5,982 bases of DNA from contig WQUS01000125.1 of NCBI GenBank assembly GCA_009781965.1, positions 1-5,982 of the forward strand, read 5' to 3'. The notes beneath the pieces were generated by a model. That model was not told where the DNA came from, searched no databases, and was given only the letters and a program-made list of their open reading frames with translations. Positions within the stretch are counted from its first letter, which is position 1. Each line of letters starts with the position of its first letter. Source of the stretch: Bacillota bacterium (lineage in GTDB: Bacteria; Bacillota; Desulfotomaculia; Desulfotomaculales; Desulfallaceae). The position numbers and the translations under genes were made by a program. This document shows, piece after piece, positions 5,034 to 5,982 of the stretch.

Positions 5034-5042
5034 AAAGTTGGC

Positions 5043-5982
5043 ATGGATTTTACCGTAGCTGGAGTAACAGTTAATCCTATTTTGCTGATTGTATGGTCTT
5101 TGTTTGTCGGTTATGTGTTTTCCACGGTGGGCGCTGCCGGCGGCATTTTGGCCGGGGTGGGGCACATTAGTATCTTCGGTATTAAAAACGCCAATACGAT
5201 TAAACCAATGAACCAGGTGCTAACCGTGATCAGCCCCATTATTTCGTCGCCGCTCTATTTCAAAGAGCGCCGTTTGGTGGTGCCGGCTGCTGTGGCCCTT
5301 GGTCTGGGCGGTATCCTGGGCGCTATTTTGGGGTCTTATCTTTCATCGCATTATTTGCACAATATGAGCTCATATAAACCGCTGTTTGGCGTCATTACTT
5401 TGTTTATAGCGATTAAAATCTGGACGGAACTGATGCCTGCGGCTCAGGCCAAACAAAAGACGATCCAGAAAGCAAACAAGGCTTTTGAAGAGAAAGTGAA
5501 AGAATTAAAAGCCGCCGGCAAAATGAATGAAATAAAAGATATCGGCGTTAAATTTTCTGAGATGGGTATAAGTAATTCCTTCACTTTCGCCAATGAAACC
5601 TTTAAGTACAATGCTGTTTCACCCTTCCTGGCCGGTCTGATTGTGGCGATTATCTCAGCTGCCTTAGGGGTGGGCGGCGGTTTCCTGCTGGTGCCCTACC
5701 TGAGCTCGATCCTGGGATTCCCCATGTTTATCGTAGCCGGTACCTCGGTGCTCTCGATTCTGGTTAGCTCGCTCGCCAGTATTGCCAATTATATACGCAT
5801 GGGCAGCAGTCTTGATTTTGCCATGCTGGGTTTTGAGGTGATCGGGGTGATCGTCGGTTCTTACCTTGGCCCGGTACTTTCCAAGTACATCAAAGGCCAG
5901 TACCTCAAGATCTTTCTGGCGGTTATTCTTACTTACATTGGCGTCGGTTACCTGATCAGCGTCGTCGGGATCAAGATTATCT
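5043..5982 (+). CDS. TSUP (TauE/SafE) family anion transporter, 3' end outside window
   Basis: An open frame of 313 codons from ATG to the window edge; no stop is reached. It is an inner-membrane permease with the two-fold TauE/SafE repeat. The first half opens with VGAAGGILAGVG (29-40) and the second with LGVGGGFLLVPYL (208-220), the glycine-rich signatures of the family, each followed by hydrophobic segments. Between the halves lies a hydrophilic, helix-prone stretch (about 132-190; KANKAFEEKVKELKAAGK) that shorter TSUP proteins lack and that should face one side of the membrane. Known members move sulfite, sulfoacetate, taurine-derived or other organic anions, mostly outward; the substrate here cannot be assigned. 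It follows the small membrane protein and probably shares its promoter and the triple operator, so its expression would answer to the upstream Crp/Fnr protein. No sulfur metabolism gene is visible in the window. Confidence 0.9.
   Translation, partial: MDFTVAGVTVNPILLIVWSLFVGYVFSTVGAAGGILAGVGHISIFGIKNANTIKPMNQVLTVISPIISSPLYFKERRLVVPAAVALGLGGILGAILGSYLSSHYLHNMSSYKPLFGVITLFIAIKIWTELMPAAQAKQKTIQKANKAFEEKVKELKAAGKMNEIKDIGVKFSEMGISNSFTFANETFKYNAVSPFLAGLIVAIISAALGVGGGFLLVPYLSSILGFPMFIVAGTSVLSILVSSLASIANYIRMGSSLDFAMLGFEVIGVIVGSYLGPVLSKYIKGQYLKIFLAVILTYIGVGYLISVVGIKII

Overview
The window is a stretch of bacterial chromosome with six protein genes, all on the + strand, two of them cut by the window edges. 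It looks like a low-to-medium GC Firmicute of the Clostridia or Negativicutes type. The reasons are purine-rich Shine-Dalgarno sites, frequent TTG/GTG starts, an adjacent FakA-like and DegV-like pair, and a flavin oxidoreductase with a C-terminal cysteine cluster. The genus cannot be fixed from the sequence alone.

Left part (3-1964): the C-terminal two thirds of a FakA/YloV-type DAK2 protein is followed after 15 bp by a DegV-family fatty-acid-binding protein. By analogy with FakA/FakB these would be the two subunits of a fatty acid kinase. Middle part (1965-3554): an 84-bp gap carrying a perfect 20-bp tandem duplication leads into a nitronate monooxygenase/FabK-family flavoprotein. A gamma-class carbonic anhydrase-like hexapeptide protein follows after 15 bp and is probably co-transcribed with it.

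Right part (3555-5982): a Crp/Fnr-superfamily regulator ends at a strong intrinsic terminator. Directly after the terminator lie three 16-bp dyad sites of the form TGTCR-N6-YGACA, spaced exactly 22 bp apart centre to centre. A candidate sigma-A promoter follows, then a possible 24-codon leader ORF, a small coiled-coil membrane protein that I do not recognise, and a TSUP (TauE/SafE) anion transporter running off the window.

The most interesting unit is 3637-5982. The regulator's recognition helix (SRQTVTS) resembles that of the CO sensor CooA, whose known operators have the same TGTCA-N6-CGACA form. Yet the regulator lacks the CooA haem ligands and the usual Gly-Glu of the cyclic-nucleotide pocket. 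The simplest reading is that it senses an unknown signal and controls the downstream membrane protein/transporter pair from a triple helically phased operator in class I geometry. This is inference from sequence and needs binding data.
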